Part shown: positions 1 to 9,396 of the stretch, in pieces | How positions within the stretch are numbered: the stretch's first letter is position 1 | How the letters are laid out: each line of letters starts with the position of its first letter | The notes under the pieces: generated by a model | Seen by the model: only the letters and a program-made list of their open reading frames with translations | Told to the model about the DNA's origin: nothing | Databases searched by the model: none | NCBI RefSeq assembly: GCF_016481285.1 | Contig: NZ_JAENBP010000007.1 | Coordinates: 18,500 to 82,499 of the forward strand | Source of the DNA: Streptococcus zalophi | GTDB taxonomy: Bacteria > Bacillota > Bacilli > Lactobacillales > Streptococcaceae | DNA length: 64,000 nt | Reading direction: 5' to 3' | Program-made: the position numbers and the translations under genes

Positions 1-190
1 CATTGTTAGTACTATATTTCATCGCATAACCAAGCATGTGACCAGTTGCATTCATAATACAGGCATTGCAGTCAATAATATCAGCTAACTGAGCTGCAGT
101 GGTGTTATACGGTAATTCTTCTTGCAGTTGATCAATAGCTTTTTGCAAAATTGAGGTCATTCTTCTTGTTTTTGTAAGTAAGTTAGCCAT
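1..190 (-). CDS. codY: GTP-sensing transcriptional regulator CodY, N-terminal part (3' end outside window)
   Basis: The first 63 codons are present and start [20 protein letters not shown]. The stretch [20 protein letters not shown] then matches the N-terminal GAF domain of CodY, which senses branched-chain amino acids. The DNA-binding HTH domain lies beyond the window edge. CodY represses amino-acid and nitrogen genes in low-GC Gram-positives when isoleucine, leucine, valine and GTP are plentiful. The start is the ATG at 190, preceded by an AGAGTGG ribosome site. The aminotransferase gene upstream has no clear terminator, so read-through into codY is possible, but codY also has its own promoter. 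Confidence 0.95.
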   Translation of the reverse strand, partial: MANLLTKTRRMTSILQKAIDQLQEELPYNTTAAQLADIIDCNACIMNATGHMLGYAMKYSTNN

Positions 191-219
191 AATCCACTCT
201 TTCTATAGTAATCATGACT

Positions 220-265
220 ATTATATCAAAGTGGTATTTTATTTGCAAACAATTGTCAGAAAATT
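220..265 (-). promoter_or_regulatory. codY promoter with an overlapping CodY box
   Basis: Read on the minus strand, there is a -35 TTGCAA (243-248), a 17-nt spacer and a -10 TATAAT (220-225). Just upstream of the -35, positions 251-265 read AATTTTCTGACAATT, one mismatch from the CodY consensus AATTTTCWGAAAATT. A site touching the -35 suggests negative autoregulation. Confidence 0.8.
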
Positions 266-302
266 TTTTATTATTTCAATATTTAAAGTTGTCAATGTCA
301 TC

Positions 303-1517
303 TTAACGACGATATTGATGAAGAAAACGTGTCATTTTTTCTTGTAATTCTGCTAATTCTTCTACTCTTGGTAAATAAACCACTCTAAAATGATCCGCAT
401 CTTTCCAGTTGAAGCCTCGACCATGCACCAAGAGTACTTTTTCTTGTTTTAAAAATTCTAAAACAAAATTTTCATCATCTTTAATATCATACATGTTTTG
501 GTCTATTTTAGGGAAAATATAAAGACCAGCTTTAGGTTTGACTGCTGATAGACCAGGAATGTCATTAATCGCTTTTGTGATAAAATTACGCTGTTCAAAA
601 ATACGACCACCTGGTAGTAAAAGTTCATCAACGGATTGATAACCACCTAGTGATGTTTGAACAACTTGCTGTGCTAAAACGTTTGAACAAAGTCGCATGT
701 TTGACAACATGTTTAAACCTTCTATGTAACCTTTAACATGGTCTTTTCTCCCAGAAAGCACCATCCAACCTACTCTAAAGCCAGCAATGCGATGCGATTT
801 TGATAAACCATTCATTGTCACCACAAAAACATCTGGAGCAAGACTTGCAATCGGAATATGTTTAAGCCCATCCATCACCATGCGGTCATAGATTTCATCA
901 GAAAAAATGATTAGTTCATGCTGACGAGCCAATTCAACAATCGCCTCTAAAATATCTTTTGGATATAGGGCACCTGTTGGGTTATTGGGATTGATGAGAA
1001 CAATAGCTTTGGTGTTTGACGTGATTTTTGACTTCATATCTTCCATATCTGGATACCATTCTGATTGTTCATCACAAATATAATGAACCGCATGTCCACC
1101 AGACAAACTAACCGCAGCCGTCCACAAAGGATAATCAGGCATTGGTACTAAAACTTCATCTCCATTGTCAAGAAGCCCTTGCATGGACATAGTAATCATT
1201 TCACTAACACCATTTCCGATAAAAATATCATCAATGTCAACATTTGGAAAATTTTTGGTTTGACAATATTGCATAATAGCTTTTCTGGCACTAAAAATCC
1301 CTTTACTATTAGAATAGCCTTCGCTATCTCTTGCATTCATGATAAGGTCTCTAATCACCTCATCTGGTGCTGTAAATCCAAACTCGGCAGGATTTCCCGT
1401 ATTAAGTCTCAAAATTTTCTTGCCATCAGCAACCATGCGATTAGCTTCATCAAGAACAGGACCTCTAATATCGTAAGCAACGTGCTCCAATTTAGATGAT
1501 TTTTCATATCGTTTCAT
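303..1517 (-). CDS. alaA: Alanine aminotransferase, AlaA family (PLP-dependent)
   Basis: A 404-residue class I/II aminotransferase, expected to transfer the amino group between alanine and 2-oxoglutarate. It follows the E. coli AlaA (YfbQ) pattern almost throughout: the N-terminal EKSSKLEHVAYDIRGPVLDEA, LVPMPDYPLWTAAVSLSGG, INPNNPTGALYPK, and the PLP-lysine motif NGLSKSHRIAGFRVGWM. The length equals that of AlaA. The ATG at 1517 has GAGG seven bases upstream. The gene precedes codY on the same strand, linking amino-acid supply to the regulator that senses it. The exact preferred amino acid is inferred from the family. Confidence 0.88.
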   Translation of the reverse strand: MKRYEKSSKLEHVAYDIRGPVLDEANRMVADGKKILRLNTGNPAEFGFTAPDEVIRDLIMNARDSEGYSNSKGIFSARKAIMQYCQTKNFPNVDIDDIFIGNGVSEMITMSMQGLLDNGDEVLVPMPDYPLWTAAVSLSGGHAVHYICDEQSEWYPDMEDMKSKITSNTKAIVLINPNNPTGALYPKDILEAIVELARQHELIIFSDEIYDRMVMDGLKHIPIASLAPDVFVVTMNGLSKSHRIAGFRVGWMVLSGRKDHVKGYIEGLNMLSNMRLCSNVLAQQVVQTSLGGYQSVDELLLPGGRIFEQRNFITKAINDIPGLSAVKPKAGLYIFPKIDQNMYDIKDDENFVLEFLKQEKVLLVHGRGFNWKDADHFRVVYLPRVEELAELQEKMTRFLHQYRR

Positions 1518-1538
1518 AGTTTTTACCTCGTGTTAAGT

Positions 1539-1567
1539 ATTATAGAACTAATTGTTAAAAAAGTAAA
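1539..1567 (-). promoter_or_regulatory. Promoter of the alanine aminotransferase gene
   Basis: On the minus strand: -35 TTTACT (1562-1567), 17-nt spacer, -10 TATAAT (1539-1544), about 20 bases before the ATG at 1517. Confidence 0.6.
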
Positions 1568-1675
1568 ATGGCAGTCGTTATAATTTTTTACCTCTTTAGA
1601 GAACTCTTCTCAAACTATTATTATTTTTTTACTAAAAGTTGTATAATAGAGATAGAAACAAGGAGGTGTTTTACT

Positions 1676-2113
1676 ATGACTTACCAATATAAACGCATTT
1701 TAGTTGGTATCGATGGCTCACCACAAGCGGAAATAGCTTTGAAAAAAGGCATACAAATTGCCATCAATGATAAGGCAGAACTGATTTTAGCCCACGTCAT
1801 TGACACACGTGCCACTCAAAGTGTGGCTACCTTAGATGGTTTTGTTTTTGAACAATTAGAAAACGAAGCGAATCGTATTTTAAAAAAATACAAAGAATTG
1901 GCTCAAGAAAAAGGACTTGAAAATGTAAAATCTATCATTGAATTTGGGAATCCAAAAACACTTTTAGCAACTGACATTCCAGAAAAAGAAAATGTAGACT
2001 TAATCATGCTAGGTGCAACTGGTCTAAGCACCTTTGAAAGATTACTGATTGGTTCTTCTTCTGAATATATTATGCGGCACGCTGCTGTTGATATTCTCAT
2101 CGTTAGAAAATAA
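1676..2113 (+). CDS. Universal stress protein (UspA family)
   Basis: A 145-residue UspA-fold protein. It opens with YKRILVGIDGSPQAEIAL, and near the C-terminus has the ATP-binding-type stretch MLGATGLSTFERLLIGSSSEYIMRHA, matching the G-2x-G-9x-G(S/T) signature. Such proteins bind ATP and help cells survive stress; the specific role here is unknown. I chose the ATG at 1676 because AAGGAGGTG sits seven bases upstream; the open frame extends further 5' but without a ribosome site. It is divergent from alaA and convergent with the HAD-MazG gene. Confidence 0.9.
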   Translation: MTYQYKRILVGIDGSPQAEIALKKGIQIAINDKAELILAHVIDTRATQSVATLDGFVFEQLENEANRILKKYKELAQEKGLENVKSIIEFGNPKTLLATDIPEKENVDLIMLGATGLSTFERLLIGSSSEYIMRHAAVDILIVRK

Positions 2114-2115
2114 TA

Positions 2116-2148
2116 AAAATAGAGATTTCTATTCAGAAATCTCTATTT
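2116..2148. terminator. Bidirectional terminator between the usp and HAD-MazG genes
   Basis: The inverted repeat AGAGATTTCT / AGAAATCTCT has a four-base loop, flanked by A-rich and T-rich runs. It overlaps the last codons and stop of the minus-strand HAD gene. Confidence 0.8.
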
Positions 2149-3526
2149 TTGTTCTTAATGCCTTTTGAATTTGGCGATCAAGTTCTCGTTTGATAGCTGG
2201 TTCAGGTGCAAAACGTTCTTCCCAGTTATCTGGTTTTAAAATTTTATGCGTCACAGGGTCAAAATGGGCTTTGCCATCTGGGAAAATTTTTCCCATGTTA
2301 GCGCCATGAACCGTATCAAAAAATGGTTTAGGATCAACACCCATGAGAACGAAACTACCATAGGTGAAATAAAGTAGATCTGTCAAGGCATCAACTTGAC
2401 CAACAATACTTTCTCCCTCATAAGGTTTTCGGGAGACTTTTTTTGTGGCATCATCTATCGCAGTGTGTAAATCTACCACTGCTTTTTTAAAGTCCTGATT
2501 ATTACCTTGGCTTGTTGCATAAAGAAATTCGACAATTTCTTCCACTTTAAAGCCTGATCGATAGCTCGCCTGTTCTAAACTATAGGCTTTGGGGACTTGA
2601 CGCGTTTCCCCGTCCATCAGCTGGTGGAAATCCTTGACTTTATTGAAATTTTCATCCTTACTCTTAAAGGTCTGACTAGGATATAAATGAACAAGACCAT
2701 AGTGATCAAGAGCTTTAGAAATACCATCGTTATTATTAGTATCCGTAATATAGTGAGCTATTTTTTTAACTGATTCCTTAGCATTACCCATAGCAACGCC
2801 AACACCAACGCCTGATAGCATTTCGATATCATTATCAGAGTCCCCAAAAGCCATCACTTCTGAAATATCAAATCCAAAAAAATCACCAACAAGTGAAATA
2901 CCCTTTAACTTAGACTGATTTTTGGAGATGAGATCGGCAGAATAAGGACTACTTCTTGTCACAGTTAATTGAGGGAAACGATCTTCTATTTTTTTAGTTT
3001 CTTGCTGACTGGCTACTAGTACCACTTGAAAAATGGGTTGACGCATCATGGTTAGTAAAGTAGCTCTATTTTGAGGTTTAAACCGTCGAATCAAATGTTT
3101 AAAACTTTTTTCAACCGTTTTAGCCATTTTTTTAGGAATGAGACGACTGACAATTTGACCAAAACGACTTGTTCCCATGTTGATAATTTGTGAACCAACT
3201 AATCCTGAGACCGTTCCTAGAGAAATCTCTTTTTTTTGATCAGAAGCGTACTTAATCACCTTGTAAACTACTGATTTTGGCAGGGTATTTTGGTATAAAA
3301 TGCGATCTCTTGTAAAAATATATTGCCCATTATAAGTAATGGCAAAATCAAGCCCTAGATTATCCATAAAAGGGTCAACAAAACCAGGACCACGCCCAGT
3401 AGCTAGTCCTACAACAATTCCTTGTTTTTTCATTTCTTTTATTGCTTGATGGGTTGATTTTTGGACTGATTTAATATCATTTAAAAGTGTCCCATCAATA
3501 TCAAAACAAACTGCTTTTATTGCCAA
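2129..3526 (-). CDS. HAD-IIB (Cof-type) phosphatase fused to a MazG-like domain
   Basis: 465 residues in two parts. Residues 1 to about 270 form a Cof/HAD-IIB phosphatase: the nucleophile motif VCFDIDGTLLNDIKS lies at the start and VMAFGDSDNDIEML later. Residues from about 300 to 465 resemble the all-alpha MazG/HisE NTP-pyrophosphohydrolase fold, with VEEIVEFLYATSQG and QVDALTDLLYFTYGSF carrying the acidic helix pairs. The likely role is hydrolysis of small phosphorylated metabolites plus possible nucleotide housecleaning; substrates cannot be read from sequence. I believe this fusion also occurs in other streptococci. The gene converges on usp and is divergent from the asparaginase gene. Confidence 0.8.
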   Translation of the reverse strand: MAIKAVCFDIDGTLLNDIKSVQKSTHQAIKEMKKQGIVVGLATGRGPGFVDPFMDNLGLDFAITYNGQYIFTRDRILYQNTLPKSVVYKVIKYASDQKKEISLGTVSGLVGSQIINMGTSRFGQIVSRLIPKKMAKTVEKSFKHLIRRFKPQNRATLLTMMRQPIFQVVLVASQQETKKIEDRFPQLTVTRSSPYSADLISKNQSKLKGISLVGDFFGFDISEVMAFGDSDNDIEMLSGVGVGVAMGNAKESVKKIAHYITDTNNNDGISKALDHYGLVHLYPSQTFKSKDENFNKVKDFHQLMDGETRQVPKAYSLEQASYRSGFKVEEIVEFLYATSQGNNQDFKKAVVDLHTAIDDATKKVSRKPYEGESIVGQVDALTDLLYFTYGSFVLMGVDPKPFFDTVHGANMGKIFPDGKAHFDPVTHKILKPDNWEERFAPEPAIKRELDRQIQKALRTKIEISE

Positions 3527-3595
3527 TTAAAATCCCTCTGTTCAGTTTTTATGCTAAAATAAGTATAGCATATTTTTTAGAAAGCTGAGATTCTT

Positions 3596-4555
3596 ATGAA
3601 AAAAATTCTTGTGCTCCACACAGGCGGAACTATTGCTATGCATAGTGATCGTTCAGGTCACATTGTCACAAACGATAATAATCCTATGGCGAGTGTTGAG
3701 GTCAATCTTGATAATATTGAACTATCGGTTAAAAATGTTTTAAATGTTCCTAGTCCTCATATCACTGTTGATCACATGCTTCTTTTATTTCGTCACATTA
3801 AAGAAGCTGATAAAAAGTTTGATGGTGTTGTTATTACTCACGGAACAGATACTCTTGAAGAAACGGCTTATTTCCTTGATACCATGGCAATTCCAAACAT
3901 CCCCATTGTCTTAACTGGCGCCATGAGAAGTTCTAACGCACTTGGTAGTGACGGTATTTATAATTACCTTTGTGCGTTAAGAGTTGCTGCCCATCCTAAA
4001 GCTTATGACAAAGGTGTTTTGGTGGTGATGAATGAAGAAATTCATGCCGCCAAATATGTCACTAAAACGCATACCACTAATGTTTCAACCTTTCAAACAC
4101 CAACACATGGTCCACTTGGTATTATGATGAAAGACGATATTCTTTTCTTTAAAACAGCTGATCCGCGTGTCCGTTTTGATTTACATCATATCTCTGGTGT
4201 TGTTCCAATCATTAAAGCCTATGCAGGAATGGAAGATGATTTGATTAATCTCTTACAACCTGACGGTATTGATGGTGTTGTCGTAGAAGCATTTGGTGCT
4301 GGAAATATGCCGCCCAAAGCTGCAATTGCTTTAGAAAATTTGATAAAAGGTGGAACGCCTGTTGTCCTTGTTTCTCGTTGTTTTAATGGGATTGCTGAAG
4401 CTATCTATGATTATGAAGGTGGCGGTATTCAATTATCCCAAGCAGGTGTTATGTTTGTCAAAGAATTAAATGCTCAAAAAGCCAGACTAAAATTATTAAT
4501 TGCTCTTAATGCTGGTTTAACGGGAGAAGCCTTGAAAGAATACATTGAAGGTTAA
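3596..4555 (+). CDS. ansA: L-asparaginase, type I (cytoplasmic)
   Basis: 319 residues that hydrolyse asparagine to aspartate and ammonia. Both active-site signatures are visible: LHTGGTIAMHS with the first catalytic threonine near residue 12, and VITHGTDTLEETAYFL with the second threonine-aspartate pair. No signal peptide is present, which fits the cytoplasmic type. The start at 3596 sits directly behind a short divergent intergenic region shared with the HAD-MazG gene. It is a stand-alone gene, bounded by a strong hairpin. The choice of symbol between ansA and ansB conventions is uncertain. Confidence 0.9.
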   Translation: MKKILVLHTGGTIAMHSDRSGHIVTNDNNPMASVEVNLDNIELSVKNVLNVPSPHITVDHMLLLFRHIKEADKKFDGVVITHGTDTLEETAYFLDTMAIPNIPIVLTGAMRSSNALGSDGIYNYLCALRVAAHPKAYDKGVLVVMNEEIHAAKYVTKTHTTNVSTFQTPTHGPLGIMMKDDILFFKTADPRVRFDLHHISGVVPIIKAYAGMEDDLINLLQPDGIDGVVVEAFGAGNMPPKAAIALENLIKGGTPVVLVSRCFNGIAEAIYDYEGGGIQLSQAGVMFVKELNAQKARLKLLIALNAGLTGEALKEYIEG

Positions 4556-4572
4556 TATAAAATGATAAAGCA

Positions 4573-4611
4573 ATATAAAAGCAGTAAGTTAATAACTTAC
4601 TGCTTTTATAT
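4573..4611. terminator. Bidirectional terminator between ansA and recG
   Basis: A perfect 17-base inverted repeat (TATAAAAGCAGTAAGTT and its complement) around a three-base loop, serving the converging asparaginase and recG genes. Confidence 0.85.
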
Positions 4612-4622
4612 CGTTAATTGTT

Positions 4623-6638
4623 TTAATCAAATGTTTCTTGTGGTTTGAGATTAATAGCTAAAAGAGACCAGTCTGGATTTTCTTCCCAGTTGTCTTTTGA
4701 CACAATTGTTTGTGCGACTTGTCTGGCTTCTTCTAAGATATGATAATCTTCTACAATATCTGCTGTTTTAAATTCTGGAAGTCCTGATTGTCTTGTGCCA
4801 AAAATTTCACCTGCTCCTCTCATTTTTAAATCTTCCTCAGCAAGAACGAAACCATCTGTTGTCTCTGTCATTATTGTCATGCGTTGTTTACCATATTGAG
4901 TTTTAGGATTTGCAACCAAAATGGCATAGGATTGCTTTTCCCCACGACCAACACGACCTCTTAGCTGATGAAGTTGACTAAGCCCAAAACGATCGGCATC
5001 CATAATTATCATGATGGTGGCATTTGGAACATTGACCCCAACTTCGATAACTGTTGTTGATACCAAAATATCTATTTGATGCTTTTTAAACCCTTGCATA
5101 ATGGCATCTTTTTCAGCAGTTTTCATCCGACCATGTAAAAGAGCAACTCTTGCTTTACCAGTAAAATGATGGTCCAATTCCTCATACAAACTGACAGCAT
5201 TTTTTAAATCAAGTGCTTCTGATTCTTCAATCAAGGGCGAGATAACATAGACTTGTGCTTGTTTAGCCATTTCTTTTTCCAGCCAAGTTAAAACGGTTGG
5301 TAATTGTTCGTGTTTGACCCAACGGGTAATAATTTTTTTTCTACCGGCAGGTAATTCATCGATAATGGAAACATCCATCTCGCCAAAGGCAGTAATCGCC
5401 AAAGTTCTTGGAATAGGCGTTGCTGTCATCATTAAAACATCAGGATTATTTCCTTTTTCACGAAAAAGACGACGTTGCTTAACACCAAAACGGTGCTGTT
5501 CATCTGTTATCACCAGTCCCAATTTATGATAATTGACCGCTTCTTGAATCAAGGCATGCGTGCCAACAATCATCTCAACACTTCCATCAGCAATGGCTTT
5601 AAGCGATGCTTTTTTAGCAGCGACAGTCATTCCCGATGTTAACAGGGCAATAGTGTTTTCTGGGAATAGTTGTGATAAACTTTGAAAATGTTGTTCAGCC
5701 AGTATTTCTGTAGGTACCATCATTGCTGACTGAAAACCAGCTGTAAAAGCCGCGTACATAGCTAATCCGGCAATGACTGTTTTACCAGACCCCACATCTC
5801 CTTGCAAAAGGCGATTCATGTGTGCGCCTGAGGTCATATCAGTTAAAATGTCCGTTAATGATTTTTCTTGAGCTTTTGTTAATTGAAAAGGGAGTTCTTT
5901 AATCTTTTGATTAACTTTTTCTTGGTTAATGGGTAAACTCAAGCCATTTGTTTCTAATTTATTTTCTTTTTTCAATACCTGTAACTGCATCTGGAAATAA
6001 AGTAATTCTTCAAACTTAATACGTCTTAGGGCTTGTCTATATTCCTCAATGTCTTTAGGAAAATGCATAGCCATAACAGCTCTTTGTCGTCCTAAAAGGC
6101 GATAACGCTTGAGTAAAACATCAGGCAAATTTTCTTTAATCAAGTCCCCATAGCCTGACTCAAAGGCTATTTTTATAATTTTAATAAGCTGATATTGAGA
6201 AATCCCTTTTGCCACATGATAAACAGGTTGAAGGTCATCATCAACTTGAGCCAATAATTTCATTCCAGTTAAAGAGGATTTTAACTGGTCCCACTTACCA
6301 AAAATAGCAGTTGCTTTTCCAACAGTTATTTTGTCTTGTAAATAAGGTTGATTAAAAAAATTAACGGCAATAACAGCTTCGCCTTGTCTTAGTTTAAAAT
6401 GCAATCTATTTTTTTTGAAACCATAGTACTGCACATTTGGTGGGGCAACAACTGTTCCTGTAATGACTGCTTTTTCCCCATCTACCAATTCTTCTACCAA
6501 ACGACTTTTAAAATTTTCATACCTAAAAGGAAAGTATAATAAAAGGTCTTCTATGGAAAAAATACCAAGGGCATTAAATTTTTCAGCGGATTTAGGTCCC
6601 AATCCTTTAAGAACGGTAATGTTATCATTTAAGTCCAC
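4623..6638 (-). CDS. recG: ATP-dependent DNA helicase RecG
   Basis: 671 residues, the family's usual length. The N-terminal wedge domain has LKGLGPKSAEKFNALGI. Helicase motifs follow: Walker A GDVGSGKTVIAGLAMY, the DEQH box ITDEQHRFGVKQ, TATPIPRTLAI, and motif VI QLHQLRGRVGRG. RecG reverses stalled forks and processes Holliday junctions. The start is a GTG at 6638, with GGAGG eight bases upstream. It lies downstream of alr, separated by a terminator, so it is probably transcribed on its own. Confidence 0.96.
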   Translation of the reverse strand: MDLNDNITVLKGLGPKSAEKFNALGIFSIEDLLLYFPFRYENFKSRLVEELVDGEKAVITGTVVAPPNVQYYGFKKNRLHFKLRQGEAVIAVNFFNQPYLQDKITVGKATAIFGKWDQLKSSLTGMKLLAQVDDDLQPVYHVAKGISQYQLIKIIKIAFESGYGDLIKENLPDVLLKRYRLLGRQRAVMAMHFPKDIEEYRQALRRIKFEELLYFQMQLQVLKKENKLETNGLSLPINQEKVNQKIKELPFQLTKAQEKSLTDILTDMTSGAHMNRLLQGDVGSGKTVIAGLAMYAAFTAGFQSAMMVPTEILAEQHFQSLSQLFPENTIALLTSGMTVAAKKASLKAIADGSVEMIVGTHALIQEAVNYHKLGLVITDEQHRFGVKQRRLFREKGNNPDVLMMTATPIPRTLAITAFGEMDVSIIDELPAGRKKIITRWVKHEQLPTVLTWLEKEMAKQAQVYVISPLIEESEALDLKNAVSLYEELDHHFTGKARVALLHGRMKTAEKDAIMQGFKKHQIDILVSTTVIEVGVNVPNATIMIIMDADRFGLSQLHQLRGRVGRGEKQSYAILVANPKTQYGKQRMTIMTETTDGFVLAEEDLKMRGAGEIFGTRQSGLPEFKTADIVEDYHILEEARQVAQTIVSKDNWEENPDWSLLAINLKPQETFD

Positions 6639-6673
6639 GGCTTTCCTCCATCTTCTTTGTTATTAGTGAAAAC

Positions 6674-6707
6674 AAAACTCTTGTACATCTATTATACAAG
6701 AGTTTTT
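6674..6707 (-). terminator. Terminator after alr
   Basis: The stem AAAACTCTTGTA / TACAAGAGTTTT with a nine-base loop lies just past the alr stop and before recG. Confidence 0.75.
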
Positions 6708-6715
6708 CTTTATTT

Positions 6716-7819
6716 TCACTCATATTCTCTAGGAATTCGCTCACTAAGTAGACATAAAACTTCATAATTAATTGTTTTTCTTTGTTGAGCTACTTGAGTT
6801 GCTGTAATGGTTTGGTTACCATCTCTACCAATTAAAGTGACTTTTGTTCCCAGCGGGTAATAGTTAGGTAAACGAATCGTCATCTGATCCATTGAGACAC
6901 GTCCAACAATCTCACAAAATTCTCCGTCAACTAGAACCGAAAAACCTTGCATATCTCTAGTCCAACCATCTGCGTATCCAATAGGAACTGTTCCTATCCA
7001 TTCTGATTGTTTAGCCTGATAAGTAGCACCATAACCAACCAAGTCGCCACTATTAATCTCTTTCACATTGACCAAAGCAGATTCTAGATGAAGGGCTGGT
7101 TTTAAAGGATAGGGAAGTGTTAAATCAACACCACTTGGGTTAAGACCATAAAGTGCGATTCCTATCCTGACAGCAGTCATAATACTATCTGTATGCCATA
7201 GACTGGCTGCTGAGTTAGAGGTGTGAATAATTGCTGGTTTGTCTTCTAATTGGTTGATTAATTCTTTAAAGAAAGTTAGTTGTTGCTGATATTGACTGTC
7301 ATCTTTTTCATCTGCTGTTGCAAAATGAGTAAAAATACCTTCAATGCTTGCACCATATTCTTTAAGTCCTTTAATCAGTTGATTGGCTTGTTGAAGACTT
7401 CTAACACCAATTCTCCCCATCCCTGAGTCTACTTTAATATGAACGGATAGCTGAGATAAAGACAGTCCTTCTTTTTTCACCATTTCAAGCCACTCTAAAC
7501 TTGCAATGGTCACGACCAGATCATACTGAATAGCAACTTTTATTTCATCAGGCAATATCGCACCTAACACTAAGATAGGTTTTTTCACCCCTGATTGACG
7601 CAGTTCTAAACCTTCATCAATATTAGAGACACAAAAGGTATCTACTTGATTTTCAATTGATTTGGCGACATTAACGGCACCATGACCATAGGCATTTGCT
7701 TTTACCACAGCAAAAAATTGTGTTTTTTGAGGGAGATGACTTTTAATAGTCTCAATATTATCACTAATTGCTTGTAAATTAATCTTAGCCCTCGTTGGCC
7801 GATGTATACTAGAAACCAT
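6716..7819 (-). CDS. alr: Alanine racemase
   Basis: 367 residues, PLP-dependent, making D-alanine for peptidoglycan and lipoteichoic acid. The PLP lysine is in [19 protein letters not shown] near residue 39. The second catalytic residue, the tyrosine of the C-terminal barrel, lies in [12 protein letters not shown], followed by [14 protein letters not shown]. The start at 7819 is one base from the acpS stop, so the two are translationally coupled. The acpS-alr pairing is common in Firmicutes. Confidence 0.96.
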   Translation of the reverse strand: MVSSIHRPTRAKINLQAISDNIETIKSHLPQKTQFFAVVKANAYGHGAVNVAKSIENQVDTFCVSNIDEGLELRQSGVKKPILVLGAILPDEIKVAIQYDLVVTIASLEWLEMVKKEGLSLSQLSVHIKVDSGMGRIGVRSLQQANQLIKGLKEYGASIEGIFTHFATADEKDDSQYQQQLTFFKELINQLEDKPAIIHTSNSAASLWHTDSIMTAVRIGIALYGLNPSGVDLTLPYPLKPALHLESALVNVKEINSGDLVGYGATYQAKQSEWIGTVPIGYADGWTRDMQGFSVLVDGEFCEIVGRVSMDQMTIRLPNYYPLGTKVTLIGRDGNQTITATQVAQQRKTINYEVLCLLSERIPREYE

Positions 7820-7820
7820 C

Positions 7821-8171
7821 TTAATCCTCCAAAATCACACTAGCCTGCACAAAGTGACCACTGTGAGAAATACTAATAAATATCTTACCGTCAAAAGGAG
7901 CTTTAGAAACATAGGGAGCTCCTTTAGCATTATTTAATACTTCAATATCTTGAAAGGTTACCTTACCAATACCTGTCCCTAAAGCCTTTGCAAAAGCTTC
8001 TTTTGCTGCCCAGCGACCAGCCAAATACTCTATTTGACGCTTACCTTTCAATTGCTGAAAAACAGCTTCTTCCTGATTGGTCAGAATCCGCTTTAAAAAA
8101 GAATTATTTTTAGCATAAACTTTTTGAATGGCTGATACATCTTGTAAATCAATACCATGTCCTACAATCAT
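7821..8171 (-). CDS. acpS: Holo-[acyl-carrier-protein] synthase
   Basis: 116 residues. This enzyme moves 4'-phosphopantetheine from CoA to acyl carrier protein, activating fatty-acid synthesis. Family motifs are the N-terminal [14 protein letters not shown] with the metal-binding aspartate, and [17 protein letters not shown] with the glutamate that completes the magnesium site. It is coupled to alr immediately downstream. AGAAGG precedes the ATG at 8171. Confidence 0.95.
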   Translation of the reverse strand: MIVGHGIDLQDVSAIQKVYAKNNSFLKRILTNQEEAVFQQLKGKRQIEYLAGRWAAKEAFAKALGTGIGKVTFQDIEVLNNAKGAPYVSKAPFDGKIFISISHSGHFVQASVILED

Positions 8172-8206
8172 AGTAACCTTCTACATTCTAACCATCATTA
8201 AAACCT

Positions 8207-9238
8207 TTAATCAGCTAATGTTTGGTAAATTTCTTCGACTAACTTCTCAGTTTTTTCCCAACCCAAACAAGGGTCTGTTATCGATTTGCCAAATACTTCT
8301 GGTCTATCTTGGCGACCATCTTCTAGATAGGATTCAATCATAAAACCTCTAACGTATTGCTTAATCATTTCATTCCAATCGCGATTTATCAGTGTTTGGC
8401 GGACAATTCTAATTTGTTCTAGATAGTCTTTTCCTGAATTATCGTGATTGGTATCAATAATCACAAAGGGGTTGCTCAAATGCATCTCTTTATAATCAGC
8501 AATCACTTTTAACAAGCAATCATAGTAATAGTTTGGGATGTTTTCACCATGCTCATTCATTGCTCCTCTTAAAATCACATGAGCAAAAGGATTACCATCT
8601 GTTTCAACTTCTGCATCATGATAGATAAAATTTTGCTTGTTTTGAGCGGCATAAATGCCATTAAATACCACGTTAAGGTTACCTGAAGTAGGATTTTTCA
8701 TTCCTACTGGTGTATCAATACCAGAAGCCAAAAAACGGTGTTCCTGATCTTCAACTGACCTAGCCCCTACCGCATGATAAGAGACTAAATCATCAATCAA
8801 ATGATAATTAGATGTATACACCATCTCATCAGCCGTTGTTAGACCTGTTTCTGTGATAACGCGATAATGAAGTTTCCTAACCATTTTAATACCGTTAATA
8901 AGATCGGGTAATTGTAAGGTGTTAGGCTGATGTACCAGTCCCTTGTATCCCATTCCATTTGTTCTTGGTTTTGCGGTATACACCCGCATCACTATAAAGA
9001 GTTTATCTTTGACCTCTTCTTGTAGTTTTGCTAGGCGATTAGCATATTCTAACACAGCCTCTTCATTATCTGACGAACACGGTCCTATCAGCAATAAAAG
9101 ACGTTGGTCTTCACCTTTAATGATACTTGCTAATTCATTATCTCTTATTTGTTTTTTTCTTAAAAACGGCCCTGTCAGTGTCGTCGTTTTTTTTAATGCT
9201 TTAATATCTATTTTGCCACTTTTTTGGTGGATTCCCAT
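8207..9238 (-). CDS. 3-deoxy-7-phosphoheptulonate (DAHP) synthase, AroG/AroF type
   Basis: 343 residues from the preferred start. It condenses phosphoenolpyruvate and erythrose 4-phosphate, the first step to chorismate and aromatic amino acids. The class I signature is clear: LLLLIGPCSSDNEEAVLEYA, VMRVYTAKPRTNGMGYKG (binding PEP and metal), and FVIIDTNHDNSGKD. I took the ATG at 9238 (MGIHQKSG) because GGAG lies seven bases upstream; a longer frame would begin with TTG and has no ribosome site. Which aromatic amino acid inhibits it cannot be told. It precedes acpS-alr on the same strand. Confidence 0.92.
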   Translation of the reverse strand: MGIHQKSGKIDIKALKKTTTLTGPFLRKKQIRDNELASIIKGEDQRLLLLIGPCSSDNEEAVLEYANRLAKLQEEVKDKLFIVMRVYTAKPRTNGMGYKGLVHQPNTLQLPDLINGIKMVRKLHYRVITETGLTTADEMVYTSNYHLIDDLVSYHAVGARSVEDQEHRFLASGIDTPVGMKNPTSGNLNVVFNGIYAAQNKQNFIYHDAEVETDGNPFAHVILRGAMNEHGENIPNYYYDCLLKVIADYKEMHLSNPFVIIDTNHDNSGKDYLEQIRIVRQTLINRDWNEMIKQYVRGFMIESYLEDGRQDRPEVFGKSITDPCLGWEKTEKLVEEIYQTLAD

Positions 9239-9318
9239 CTTTTTTCTCCAAAACATCAATAGACGTTCACTAATTCTTAGTCAAAATCTCCTCTAATGTC
9301 TGATAACCAGTTTTAATG

Positions 9319-9361
9319 AAAAAGAGTCGCACCCATCACTAGTGATAGGTTGCGAATCTTT
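9319..9361 (-). terminator. Terminator after secA
   Basis: A long imperfect inverted repeat centred on CACTAGTG, with arms containing GATTCGCAACCTAT, followed on the minus strand by a T-rich run. It lies between the secA stop and the DAHP synthase gene. Confidence 0.65.
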
Positions 9362-9396
9362 GCCATCTTTTTAATATAACATTACTAAAGTAAGTG

